Assembly: GCA_914767715.1 (NCBI GenBank)
Contig: OU612070.1
Location: 21,998,025 to 22,062,024, forward strand
Reading direction: 5' to 3'
DNA from: Membranipora membranacea
Lineage: Eukaryota; Bryozoa; Gymnolaemata; Cheilostomatida; Membraniporidae
Length of the DNA: 64,000 bases
The position numbers and the translations under genes are program-made. Position 1 is the stretch's first letter; each line of letters begins with the position of its first letter. The notes below the pieces were generated by a model, which made no database searches, was not told where the DNA came from, and worked only from the letters and a program-made list of their open reading frames with translations. Of the stretch, positions 49,009 through 62,275 are shown one piece after another.

Positions 49009-52000
49009 ATGTTCAATTTGAAAAGTTTGCTCCCAACTTTTGTGATTTGCATTGTCTTTTCACTAGTTGATGCTTCAAAACATCAGTTCCCCAAAGGTGA
49101 GTGAGACCAGGGAGAATTCTCCCTGGTGAAACTACTACTATACAGTTTCTATAAATAATATATATAAATATATGACTCTGAAAGTGAATGAATGAAGTGA
49201 GTGATGTAGGATTCTTCCAGTCATTCTTCACCTGTTGATTTTTCCTGGGAAGGTGTGAAGTTATGGTTCTTACCTTATTATTCATTGCAAGGTCACCATA
49301 TAGGGGACTATTGCAAAACTTGGGACTGACTCTGCAATGTTTGACTCATCCGTTCAAACCAATGAACATCGACTACTCGAGTCCCATGTTGCAGTCCAGG
49401 ACACTTATCAAGAAATCATGCAGCCGCATTTAGGGTCCGCCCTTTGGTTGTCTCAGCGTTTCGACAATAAACTCATCAAATACTATCATTGAAACCATAC
49501 TAAGACCACGTGACGGATCTAGTCGAGAGAGCAGTTCTTTCTCTCTACATCCACCAGCCAAAAACTGTGGCTATTTCCTGCTGCCTAATGATTGAAACAA
49601 CGAGTAAACGAAATAAAACCATCATTTTTATACTTAATCACCAAGAAAATACATTTACCTTGAATTCTGCGATGTGATTCTGTTTTAAACCCTATTCATG
49701 AAACCAATTAATTTTGAATACAGTAGAGGTTGAACTTCAACCTCCCCTACTGTATTCCCAATTAATTGGTTTCATGAATAGGGTTGAAAATGGGTTCTTT
49801 GTGAATAAAATGAAAATTCCTTCGGAAGGAATTTTCATTTTATTCATAAAGAACCCATTTTCAATTTATGAATTAATTGTACATCTTTTATACACAGATT
49901 GTAAAGAGGTGAGAGAGTCTGGATATAATGTGTCTGGAGTCTTCAGTATTTATCTGAACAGAACCAAGGCAGTCAAGGTGGGTATGGTATGACAGCTTTA
50001 ATCCATTTAACTTGAAACGAAATCAGCTTTATGGTTATCTCATTACAGAAAATCCCAGTTAAATATGGTCAGTAACCTGATTTATGAAAAAATCATAGTA
50101 GAGGGCTTGTCGGTGCTGCCCATGTTGCGTGTTCAGACTTATTTAAGGTACTTAGTCCAATCCATCAGTCTGGTGTTGTGAGACGTGTGGCAGGTGCTGT
50201 ATAGGGCATGTCTTGCAGCACTTAAGCAGCCCTTACAGCACAAACAACAATGCTTTATAGGCATTGAGGGCGGTAAGACATGTCCGATTCAGCACCTAGC
50301 ACATGTCTTACAACATCCGTCGCCAGCAACAGTTCTTAGTGCCATTTTAGAACAGCATACATTCTTGTACTGAACTCAAGTTTAAAATATAAATTAAAGT
50401 TTGATTGTATGTCTTACAGGTGTACTGTGATCATCAGCCTTCTAAGTCTTACACGATTGTGCAGCAGAGGCTGTATGGAAATGAGAACTTCTATCGTACT
50501 TATAATGACTACCAAGTGGGATTCGGGCAGCTCAGTGGAGATTTTTGGGCAGGGTTAATCACAATGTACCATCTCACATCCCAAGGTAATGCAACTTGTT
50601 TACAAAACAGCTTGTTGTACTGAAATCAGTGAGTTGAGCAAAATCACCCCTGTTGTGTAGCCTGTCTTGACAAGCTTTGTTAGGTGGAAGGGGAAACCCC
50701 CCGCCACCTATCAAATCTTGTCAAGACAGGCTGCCCCTGTTGTGGTGATAGCACATGCTACCTTTCAAGCACCAGATCACAGCTTATTTTTTGCTTTGTG
50801 GCTTTCAGTTTGCAGGCATGTCAGTGCTCACTGTTGATACTAATAAAGCCCTCTGTGGTCATTGGCCTGCTTTGAGAACAGCTTCATCACTCGTGTGCTC
50901 TAACCAATTGAGCAACCTAAAGGGCAACACCATATATCCACTGTTAGTTTTTGACCTGAGGATCATGAGTAGGACGTAGGAAGTAAGAGTAGGAAGTGAC
51001 TCATTTGGTTAGAGTGCAAGTCCTTCAGCATGTACGTTTCAAATGTAGTGAGTTTGAATCCTACTGCAGCCCATTGACTACTGCGGTATGGTTAGCTCCA
51101 AGGTGTGCTCCGATCTGCCTACAAACATCAATCTGGTGCAGAAATTGCAGCCGCGCCCTTCAGGCAACTAATATCTCGCTACCCATGCCTTGGGTGTGAT
51201 AAGACCACCTGATTTTAATCAACTGTTCTAAGATTACTGAGAAGACAATCCTCTTGTGAGCTTTTGAAACAACTGTCTGGATAATTTATCTTGGCAACAA
51301 GCATTTCTGACAAGTATGATCCTGACCAATCTCCTGACAACAAAGAATGTCATAATCGGAGATATTATTGTAGAGTACTGCTATCTTTTCAACTAACTGT
51401 CCAAATACGAAGATTAACATTGTGTAGAGTATGGATTATAACTATCATTATTCAATCATCAACAGAGATGTCAATCGTAAGATGAATTCATTATTGCATC
51501 AGTTGCTTATCCCGAGAATAACCTTGACATCTCATCTTATAGCATATTATAAAGTTTACAAATGATACTGTAGGAAACACCATGTTGGACATTCAATTGC
51601 AAGACTGGAACGGAAACAATCGAGGAGGAACCTACAAGTACTTTGCTTTGTCAGATGCCTCTCAAAGATACAAGCTACAGGTGAGAATCAATGACTCATA
51701 CAATCTTTTAAAAGTTTTTAGGAAAGCAAAATACCAGCCAATGTTCATATCTAAGCATTCTGATTGCAATGACCAAAATGAAATTAAATTTGCTTCCACA
51801 AGGATATTATAGAATGACATAATGGATTTCAAAGTACGAAAACCCAGGGTCTCGATTATGTTATCCTCCCTGTTACAGATTTACAATAAAATTATGATCC
51901 ACTGACAGTATTACAGCCTTGGGTTGCCCAGGACAGTTACCAGGCTGATACACTTTCACCAAAAATTATCAGAAATCATTATTGGTCAAAGGAAGCCTAG

Positions 52001-54485
52001 GCAAAGATATTTCAGAGTTAATCTGTAACAGGGGCTATGACATACTCTAGACCCTGAGTTTTTTACGTTTTGAAATCGGTTCGGTTAACGCTTATACCAT
52101 TCAATAATGTCCCTGTGCGAGTATATGTAGTTATTTCGTCCTTTGCTATGAGAATACTTTCATATGAACAGTGGTCGTTTTTTGCTTTCCTAAACACTCT
52201 AACGCTGACTGCCGGTCGGCCATGTTGAGATATAATAATATTATCTCATTCAGCCAGCACTAATTCAAACATTTACTTTTGAGGTTGGAGTCTATACAAA
52301 GTAATGAGGTTGAATTAATATTTGTTTGCAATTAATTTCACAAATTTTAGCTGTGAGAATTTTTTTCTCCTCTATGGTATATGAATAGGTGGGTAAATAC
52401 AAGGCACAATACATTAAGGATTGCTTATAAATCTCATAGTATATGCCTATTTGTCCTTTATAATACTCGTCAACATCAAATATGAGAAACTTTTATATTA
52501 GTATTATTTATGATACACGAGAAGAAGTGTCATGCACAGTAAGTGAGGTTGAATATAAAGTGCTCAATAATAATTTTTTTAAATAAATAAATATGGGGAG
52601 TTGTCTCCTTTTAAGCCGTGGTACAACAACTGACCTCACGGAATCTAATGAAATTCTCTTATCCTAGATTACGATTGACAAATAAACAATTTAATAATTT
52701 GAGTTGTTTGAATGGTGAAGATCATGTGGTTTGTTCATCACCATGAATTTTATTTCTCTGAATATTTGTAGATATCTGGTTTTACCGGGAATGTTCCTGA
52801 CGATTTTTCATTCTCCAATGGTATGCAGTTTGCCACATACGATGCTCCTGACATACATAGCTGTGCCGTTCAACAGAAAGGTAATGTGTGGTAGTACATT
52901 ACTAGATAAGGGTTATCTGATCCAATACAATATAGCTGTGAAAGTTAGCCTGGGCAGGCTGTCGGAGACGGGTGGATTGGGGGAACACCCACCATCCACC
53001 CACCATTGACAGCCTGCCCAGGCTAGGTGAAAATGACCAAATGATAAGGATGATATTTCATCAGTCAATGTGTTTGGATTGATGTAGTATATTTTCAGTT
53101 ATTATATAAGGTTATTTGGAAAGTTACACGGGCAAAAAATGACACTGTAAATATAGTAAGCAGTAGTACATACAGAAATAGTAAAGATACCTACCTAAAT
53201 GGCTTATTTAGTGGGATAACAACATATTTTGTCAATGAGTTACACCTTCGCAGCGCAAATTAAAGGGGAAGTTGGGGGTAAGTCGACGCTGATTTAATGC
53301 CCATCAGTTGCTAGCTGTTTCAAGCATCAGAAACATGGTCTGCCTTGAGCAAGAGTCTGGAGGGGGGGAGGCTCAGACTAACCGCGGCAAGATGATGTAG
53401 ATTATGGCAAAGGAACATTATGTATAACAAGGTAGGGTGGCAGTGTGTCCCACCCTCTCTGGTATAACATTATGTATAACAAGGTAGGGCGGAGTGTGTC
53501 CCACCCTCTCTGGTATAACATTATGTATAACAAGGTAGGGCGGAGTGTGTCCCACCCTCTCTGGTATAACATTATGTATAACAAGGTTGGGTGGGAGTGT
53601 GTCCCACCCTCCCTGGTATAAAATTATGTATAACAAGGTAGGGTGGGAGGGTGTCCCACCCTCTTTGGTATAAAATTATGTATAACAAGGTAGGGTGGGA
53701 GTGTGTCCCACCCTCTCTGGTATAACATTATGTATAACAAGGTAGGGCGGGAGTGTGTCCCACCCTCTCTGGTATAACATTATGTATAACAAGGTAGGGT
53801 GGGAGTGTGTCCCACCCTCTCTGGTATAACATTATGTATAACAAGGTAGGGTGGGAGTGTGTCCCACCCTCTCTGGTATAACATTATGTATAACAAGGTA
53901 GGGCGGGAGTGTGTCCCACCCTCTCTGGTATAACATTATGTATAACAAGGTAGGGTGGGAGTGTGTCCCACCCTCTCTGGTATAACATTATGTATAACAA
54001 GGTAGGGTGGGAGTGTGTCCCACCCTCTCTGGTATAACATTATGTATAACAAGGTAGGGTGGTAGTGTGTCCCACCCTCTCTGGTATAACATTATCTATA
54101 ACAAGGTAGGGTGGGAGTGTGTCCCACCCTCTCTGGTTTAACATTATGTATAACAAGGTAAGGCAGAGGGTGTCCCACTTTCTCTGGTATAACATTATGT
54201 ATAACAAGGTAGGGTGGGAGGGTGTCCCACCCTCTCTGGTATAACATTATGTATAACAAGGTAGGGTGGGAGTGTGTCCCACCCTCTCTGGTATAACAAG
54301 TTAGACTTTCTGTTACAGGTGGATGGTGGTATAACTACTGCGCTTATGCTCTGCTGAATGGTCTCTACTATCATAGCGGACCGTACACTCCATCAGGAGG
54401 TTACTATGATGGTATATACTGGAAAGATTGGCTCGGTTACGGATACTCTCTCAGATTCACGCGCATGATGCTCTCCCACCCCTAG
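49009..54485 (+). CDS. Secreted fibrinogen-related domain (FReD) protein, ficolin/tachylectin-like
   Basis: The exons are 49009-49096, 49898-49977, 50420-50585, 51574-51680, 52772-52880 and 54319-54485. Phases fit, giving 238 aa. Exon 1 encodes a signal peptide (basic NLK, hydrophobic LLPTFVICIVFSLV, then DASKH). The rest is one fibrinogen C-terminal domain: DCKEVRESGYNVSGVFSIY, VYCDHQPSKSYTIVQQRLYG, NFYRTYNDYQVGFGQLSGDF, then LQDWNGNN, then SCAVQQKGGWWYNYCAYALL and ending SLRFTRMMLSHP. The four usual cysteines are present. The loop before the third Cys reads ATYDAPDIHSC and lacks the acidic DxDND calcium site of most members. Such proteins bind acetylated sugars or take part in innate recognition; the ligand here is unknown. 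There is no collagen or coiled-coil region. Intron 1 ends with two palindromes and intron 5 contains a large minisatellite. Confidence 0.93.
49687..49864. repeat. Two adjacent long palindromes upstream of FReD exon 2
   Basis: 49687-49785: AACCCTATTCATGAAACCAA and its mirror around a short loop, with a smaller GGTTGAACTTCAACC palindrome at its centre. 49784-49864: TTGAAAATGGGTTCTTTGTG and its mirror with TTCCTTCGGAAGGAA at the centre. The second ends 33 bp before the exon 2 acceptor. Confidence 0.8.
50658..50733. mobile_element. Hairpin element, copy C, with 11-bp target duplication, FReD intron 3
   Basis: TAGCCTGTCTTGACAAGCTT and CTTGTCAAGACAGGCT form the arms, with an inner TAGGTGG/CCACCTA stem and a GGGGAAACCCCCC loop. 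CCCCTGTTGTG flanks it on both sides (50647-50657 and 50734-50744). The whole element is 76 bp and has no coding capacity. Confidence 0.8.
50880..51075. repeat. tRNA-like (SINE) fragments in FReD intron 3
   Basis: On the minus strand near 50890-50930 TTGCTCAATTGGTTAGAGCA resembles a tRNA D-arm and A box. On the plus strand at about 51000-51065 GGTTAGAGTGCAAGTCC and GAGTTTGAATCC resemble A- and B-box regions. Both are probably decayed tRNA-derived SINEs. Confidence 0.4.
52945..53026. repeat. Hairpin element, copy D, FReD intron 5
   Basis: TAGCCTGGGCAGGCTGTC and GACAGCCTGCCCAGGCTA form the outer stem, with an inner GGTGG...CCACC stem and a G-run loop. GTGAAAGT on the left and GTGAAAAT on the right (one base further out) could be an imperfect 8-bp target duplication. 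Confidence 0.7.
53350..53382. repeat. G-tract hairpin motif
   Basis: CAAGAGTCTGGA, a G run, AGGCTCAGACTAAC. It shares both ends with the motifs at 28440-28500 and 46519-46555. Confidence 0.5.
53413..54300. repeat. Minisatellite, about 17 copies of a 50-52 bp unit, each with a hairpin
   Basis: The unit reads AACATTATGTATAACAAGGT followed by AGGGTGGGAGTGTGTCCCACCC and TCTCTGGTAT (segments given separately). The copies are nearly identical; a few have GCGG, CAGTG or ATCTATAAC variants. AGGGTGGGA pairs with TCCCACCCT within every unit. The array ends about 18 bp before the acceptor of the last FReD exon. Confidence 0.95.
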
Positions 54486-55980
54486 ATACATCTTTGCGTA
54501 TTTGTATTTAGCTACGATCTGCCCTAAACAATTCAGCACAATTTTCTATAATTAGCAAAATTTTCTATAATTATCTCAATTTTCTGTAAATGCAATCCTA
54601 GCCGCTCTGCAAAATTTGGCTGTTTGCTATTATGTGTCTTATTAATATGCCATTGGCAACAAAGTTTTGTGTTTATGACAAATGCATGTATACTTTAACT
54701 CATATCAAGTGTCTCATTACACATTTGACATTTTTTAGGGAATTCATGACATCGCGTCATTTCTGCAATTATATTTTATTCAGAGCGTGTTCAGATCTCT
54801 GCCTATAATCTGGACCTAAGCCTTTATCAATTTCCATCAATTTATTCTTATGTAACGCCAAAGCAAAGCTTATGGATTCCATATCTCCTGACAAATGAGC
54901 AAGTCTTCCAGATCAATATCTTCAGTCTCTTAATCCTTTACCTAAATCAATAATAATAAAGAAATCGTAGATCGAGTCTACTCGCATTTGTATTCAATAT
55001 TGCTCCTATAAAAAAAATTAAATTAAATAGTTAGTTATAATTTCAGTTATAATTTCAGTTATGTATACTGGTATTAGAACTTTCTCACTTTGTTCACCAT
55101 CTAACTGTTGATATATCACCAAATACATATTATCATAATAATATATAAAACTCAGCATATGGAAAGGACTGAATAAGGAAAGGATAGACTGAACAATCTT
55201 GTAACACTACAATGAGCCATCACTGGATCTGTGTATAAGGGGAAATTTGTCTTATGAAAGGGGCTAAATGCAACTGCTCCCAAAACACATCTTCAACAAA
55301 ATTCATATTTCAGAGATGGGTCCCAACAGAAGACTTTGAAGGATTAAAACTGCGTTGGCCACAATGAGTTTGGTTCAACATAACGATTGTATTGTCAGTT
55401 GGTCCGTGGAGTAAGATTTGTATATAATCCACAAAACTGCAGCAGGGAGAATCCTCCCTGACTGCAGTAATGTGTTTATGATAAACACACATATCTAGAA
55501 ACCTATATAGACCTGCTCAATTTACATTTTATTTGGCTTATATTTACCAGGAAAGCTTAGAATTAATTAGGTTTTATAAAACTGAGAAAACCCAGTAGCT
55601 CTCTCTCTCTCTTTTACTCTTTGATGTCCAATATGTTATTGATTAATTTTGGGCTCGTTGTGGCTCGTAAGATTAATGCTGGTTTTTGTCATAAATAACA
55701 CAACTATTTTGAGGAGTTGCACTCCCATTGATTCTATATACTAACTCCATTCCTTTCTTATCTCACTCGGAGTGTAGGGGCTCCTCTATCGAGATATATA
55801 GTATTGTGTCGATTGTAGTGATCGGTACTGTAACTGTGTAGAAATATTTGTTGAATGGTTCTGGAAGTGTTAGGTTATGGCAACTGAATAATGTTCTATT
55901 GTCAAATATGATTGTCAGATATCGAGACTCTGAGCAACGTAGGATTTAGGTGAGAGCAGCGGTGTTATAATGTTATAAGG
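54486..55980. other. Region downstream of the FReD gene
   Basis: It holds the FReD 3' UTR and AT-rich intergenic DNA with a CT microsatellite near 55594-55612. No gene is recognisable. Confidence 0.5.
54955..54960 (+). terminator. Candidate poly(A) signal of the FReD gene
   Basis: AATAAA lies about 470 nt after the stop, in the gene's orientation. Confidence 0.3.
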
Positions 55981-55989
55981 TATATGGCC

Positions 55990-56730
55990 AGAAAAGGGTT
56001 AGATTGAAGAAAATGAAATGCTTGTGTGAAACATGTGTTGTCCATCCCACCCACCCGCCAGGGTGCACCCACCATTGCTAGGATGGAGGGTGACCAAAAG
56101 AGGTCCCACAAGGCGCAGTGCAACCAGCGCATGCCGGCCGGGGGTACAAGTCCCTGGATCCGCGGGGATCCACAAAGCAGGGCTAGGTCGATAGGCGTCA
56201 GTGGGCGTAGTACAGATTTAATTAAGGTATCTAAATAGCTTGTACATACAATATTTACAATACATATTTAGTAGAATGGAGAAAATAAGGATGCAGATTA
56301 GAAGACATTGTTAGATAGCATGCGGTGCTTATAGGCAAACCTAGCTACAATGGTATTAACACCGGACTGGATTGATCCATGCCGGGTGTTATGGGTATTG
56401 CTGAATAGAGGTAGGAACCTCCTGGGGTCCACTGCTGCCTTGCCGTCAGCTATACGGTTTAGAAGATTTTTGTCGATTAGATTTCGACGGGTTGCTAGGG
56501 TGTGCCAGTTTCTAGCCAGCATAGCATTTGATATACTATCATACTTTCTGAAGCCGTATACCCATCTGAAGGCTTTACGGTTTATGGATTCTAAGCGATC
56601 TATTAACTTTGTCTTGTGGGGGGGGGGGGGGCCATATATGCGAGGCATATTCAAGAATGGGACGACATATGGTGACATAGGATAAGTAGCGTGTTTTGCG
56701 TCTTGCCTACGTAGCATGAATTGAATGCAT
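55990..56730 (-). pseudogene. Decayed non-LTR retrotransposon (LINE), reverse-transcriptase C-terminus plus probable 3' UTR
   Basis: On the minus strand the frame from about 56610 to 56298 carries KLIDRLESINRKAFRWVYGF, LARNWHTLATRRNLIDKNLL and RRFLPLFSNTHNTRHGS. This is the pattern of the post-thumb C-terminal region of animal LINE reverse transcriptases. The preceding RPILEYASHIW motif lies in another frame, broken at a run of about 14 C. The GC-rich stretch 56040-56215 beyond the stop may be the 3' UTR. The polymerase core is absent (5' truncated). Confidence 0.7.
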
Positions 56731-56836
56731 GAAATTCGCGCCAAAAAGCGCGTGAAATTTGCAAATATTAAAATGAGCCACCCAAAAAGCCAAAATGAGC
56801 CGAGGTGGCTCATGAGCCATAGGTTGGGCACCCCTG
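56705..56836. mobile_element. hAT-like transposon terminus (fragment)
   Basis: It ends in GGTTGGGCACCCCTG. The reverse complement CAGGGGTGCCCAACC followed by GGCTCATGAGCC is a classic hAT-family end. The matching opposite end was not found in the window. It abuts the LINE fragment on the left and the DPP8/9 duplicate on the right. Confidence 0.65.
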
Positions 56837-59240
<2,404 letters not shown>

Positions 59241-60956
59241 GCACCCCTGACATAGGCCCTCCGGATCAGGACTATAACATAACTATAAAAGGTTTCTGTA
59301 TGTACAACGACATCGTGCATGCAGTGACTCTGAAACATAGTTGTCACTATAAACCTCTTTCCTAAGCAGCACCTCGGTGCAGTCATCGTCTACATAGACG
59401 GACGCAACATGTTGACCATCACTAAGCAACTTCCTACACTATGTTAGAGGAGTGCAAGTTCACTCGTAAGACAAGAAACACAATACTGTAAATATTGGCA
59501 CAACGCAGCCATTTCTGCTGTAAGAGTATCAAATAACATTGAGTGACAAATTTAAAAGGTAGAAAGCGATAGTTATTTATCATTGATTTATTGATTGACA
59601 AGCCATTGCCATTGTAGTCAGGTGCAGTATACCCCTTTGCAGACTGAAAGAGATATTCATAGACATTAATTTAAATTAGTGCATTTGTCGTTTTTTCTGG
59701 TATAGCTTCAGGTGCCAAAGCTGCGCTCATTTTTTTTCAGCTTCTTGAGTTTTGGTAACCTTGGTGAGACACAGGTCAATAGCAAGTAAGCTTGATAGTA
59801 AGCCTATTAAAACTTACAACAATATTTCAAGGCAAACTTCAATGTCGATTTTTATGTAACTCTGAGATTAAGATAAACTGTGAAAAAAATTTATCCCTTA
59901 CCGCTTCAATACCACATGTTATTGTTTTACTCTGCCAAAGATAAAGCAAAGCTAAGTATCAAAGCTTTTAACAGTGTCACTGTGTCAATCAGTCAATCAA
60001 ACGACAGAGCCTTTTCAGTTGGAAACAATCTAACTCAACATTGAATTCATATTGACACTCTGCAAGGGAGAATGTCTGCAAGACATTCTGCAAGACATTC
60101 TGCAAGAATGTCTTGACATGTCAAGAATGTCTTGACATTCTGCAAGAATGTCTTGCAAGACACGATCATCCCCAATAACGATCATCCCCAATAATCCACC
60201 TAACATGAAACCAACAACTCAAACTCAAACCCAGGTCAAAACCGAAAGGTTCGGTATCCACTGCCCAGAAGTTTTGAGGCATTTTTAATCTTGGGTTTTG
60301 GGTCGATAAATTTGCATAATTCTGAATATTTTACAACCCGGTAGGAAAAGTTAACTCACCAGTCACTGTTTTGCTGACCTCTTAAATATTCATTATTATA
60401 CTAGCTAGAGTAAGTCAACAGCTTAACATTTTAAAATTGATGCAAAGGTTTTTCAAAGACTTGGTTTCTCAGACCTTCTCCACCCATCCATTAACACTTT
60501 ATTGATATTTACTAGGGCTGCACAGCCGCACAAGTTTTTGAGCTTACATGATTTTTTAGTGGTCAAGTTAGTCTTTGATTTAATCTCAATTTGGACACTG
60601 TTGATCAAATAAGGGGCAGCTCCTGACACAATCCACACATGTAAATATCGCCTTGTTAATTAGAACAAATATGACTCAGTCTGATTGGTAACCCTGCCAA
60701 TTATATAATATTTGCTGCCTAACTATACCAACAACAACAATGCTCAATTGACTACAAGTTTGCCTTGACTAAACACATTACAGGGTCAGTACTATTGGAA
60801 AACCTACTAAGAGCTCAAATTTACTTTGTATAGGTTATAGGTGCTGCTACTCTATTGAAGATGGATTATAAGTTATATATGGCACTAAGGCAGTAGTCAC
60901 AAGTCTCATACAATCAGCTACAGCTGTTTGTATACTGAGTACCAGTTATATAGTTA
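59241..60956. other. Intergenic region with a palindromic simple repeat
   Basis: From 60065 to 60165 the words ATTCTGCAAGA and AATGTCTTG alternate in both orientations, giving a complex self-complementary tract, followed by two CGATCATCCCCAATAA units. No gene is recognisable. The part next to 60957 should contain the promoter of the downstream gene. Confidence 0.45.
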
Positions 60957-61119
60957 ATGAGTGAGGTCCGCATGAGGAAGGTGCTCCAAATGTTCGACAT
61001 GACGTCAAACGTCCACAAAAGTAGAGTCTTTTATATATTGATAACTGTTTTCGCTATCGTTATATATGGTGCTATATACGTTATATCGAACTCTGACTCC
61101 AAATTCGAAATCCAGCCAG
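60957..61119 (+). CDS. Likely first coding exon of a type II (signal-anchor) membrane protein
   Basis: ATG opens a 54-codon frame ending at a good donor (CAG|GTGAGT). A basic N-terminus (MSEVRMRKVLQMF...HKSR) is followed by a hydrophobic segment VFYILITVFAIVIYGAIYVI (about residues 25-44) and then a polar lumenal start. This is the layout of Golgi glycosyltransferases and sulfotransferases, but nothing specific identifies the family. No further exon could be confirmed before the right edge. Confidence 0.45.
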
Positions 61120-61481
61120 GTGAGTTTGTAAACTTTATTGTTAGTGTTAAGATAACAGGGAGAAAGGAGGGGGAATTCCAAAACATAAACGTTTTTAAAC
61201 AATTTCATACATTTTAGTATCAGACTCCTAAAAGATAACGCCTTCTCACCATAATTTTGCTTCATCATTGATAATACGCAATAAAACAATCTCTCTCCCC
61301 CATTCTCCCTGGATAATCTGACTGAATTTTTTTTGTTCAGTGAGATGCAGCTTCTCAATAAATACTGACATAAACGGTTTTATAGTGTGAAGAGGTTGTT
61401 AATGTCTTAGAGGGGTTGTTGTTTTGCAAATTTCATCACCTTTAAATTTTGTGTAAATTTGAATCTGCTTTTTTACTATGT

Positions 61482-61893
61482 CAGGGCTCTCAACCACTCA
61501 GATTTAACCCGAGTTACTCAGGTTTTTGGGTTCAACTCAGACAACTCAGGGGATTTTAGAATAAATAAGGTGAAAACTCAGATTTTGCCTCATATTCATC
61601 GAAGTTGGGGAATTCCTCTCGGTGTGGCCTAGTTGTATGATTATAAAGAAACAAGTTTATGTTGTGATATATGAAATGATATGTAAAATATGAAGTTTAC
61701 AGTGATCAGCTAACAACTCTAAAAAACCAGTATCATCCATATGCAGAGGCCTAAATTGCTCTCTAGGCTTTGGCGGCCGGACCCATTTAGGGGGCTAACA
61801 GAGCTCTAACACTGTAAGCTGCTTGTGCACAGGGCGTCTCACGCCTTTGTAATGCCACCTGAGGTTTTGGATCCTTCCAGGTTGAGAGGCCTG
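61482..61893. mobile_element. Non-autonomous DNA transposon, 412 bp, CAGGGCTCTCAACC ends
   Basis: CAGGGCTCTCAACC at the left and GGTTGAGAGGCCTG at the right are inverted repeats with one mismatch. CTATGT flanks both ends directly (61476-61481 and 61894-61899). The termini are hAT-like, but the visible duplication is 6 bp rather than 8. Confidence 0.65.
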
Positions 61894-62164
61894 CTATGTG
61901 TTAAGGTTTTTCCTCAGTCACAGATAACTCACAGACACCTACACCTATTACTGCATGACAATTTTCAATAAAAACAAATTGCTTCTAATTAATCTCATTG
62001 CTCAGTATGATGTTGAGTCTGACCAAGGAGTTAGAGACAAGTTGTCTCTAGCTCCTTGCCAGGCAATTTAAAAGACTCTGTGAGCAGACTTCCCTTAGGA
62101 GAATACATTGTCCACATTGAAAATATTGACTACGAGCCAATCGATATTTTTTGAAGTTCAAGTT

Positions 62165-62275
62165 TGTTGAAGTTTGTTTATTGCCTATTTCTATTATCCA
62201 TCCTGTAATAGGTTGATGGCATCGAAAGTAAGGCACGTATTGGAAAAATCAAATAAAAAGGCGTCTGAGCTGCAT
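62165..62275 (-). repeat. Interspersed repeat 3' end, copy 1
   Basis: TTGTTTATTGCCTA...AATAGGTTGATGGCATCGAA...TAAGGCAC matches the reverse complement of 63515-63650 at roughly 80% by eye. Confidence 0.5.

Noticed and set aside
49714-49992. A 92-codon frame reading into FReD exon 2
   Set aside because: It runs through the two palindromes. The signal-peptide exon at 49009-49096 joins exon 2 in phase and explains the gene better.
53413-54300. Regularly spaced repeats resembling a CRISPR array
   Set aside because: The units are contiguous 50-52 bp tandem copies without unique spacers, in an animal intron. It is a minisatellite.
56350-56685. Plus-strand 111-codon frame
   Set aside because: It is the antisense of the LINE reverse-transcriptase remnant.
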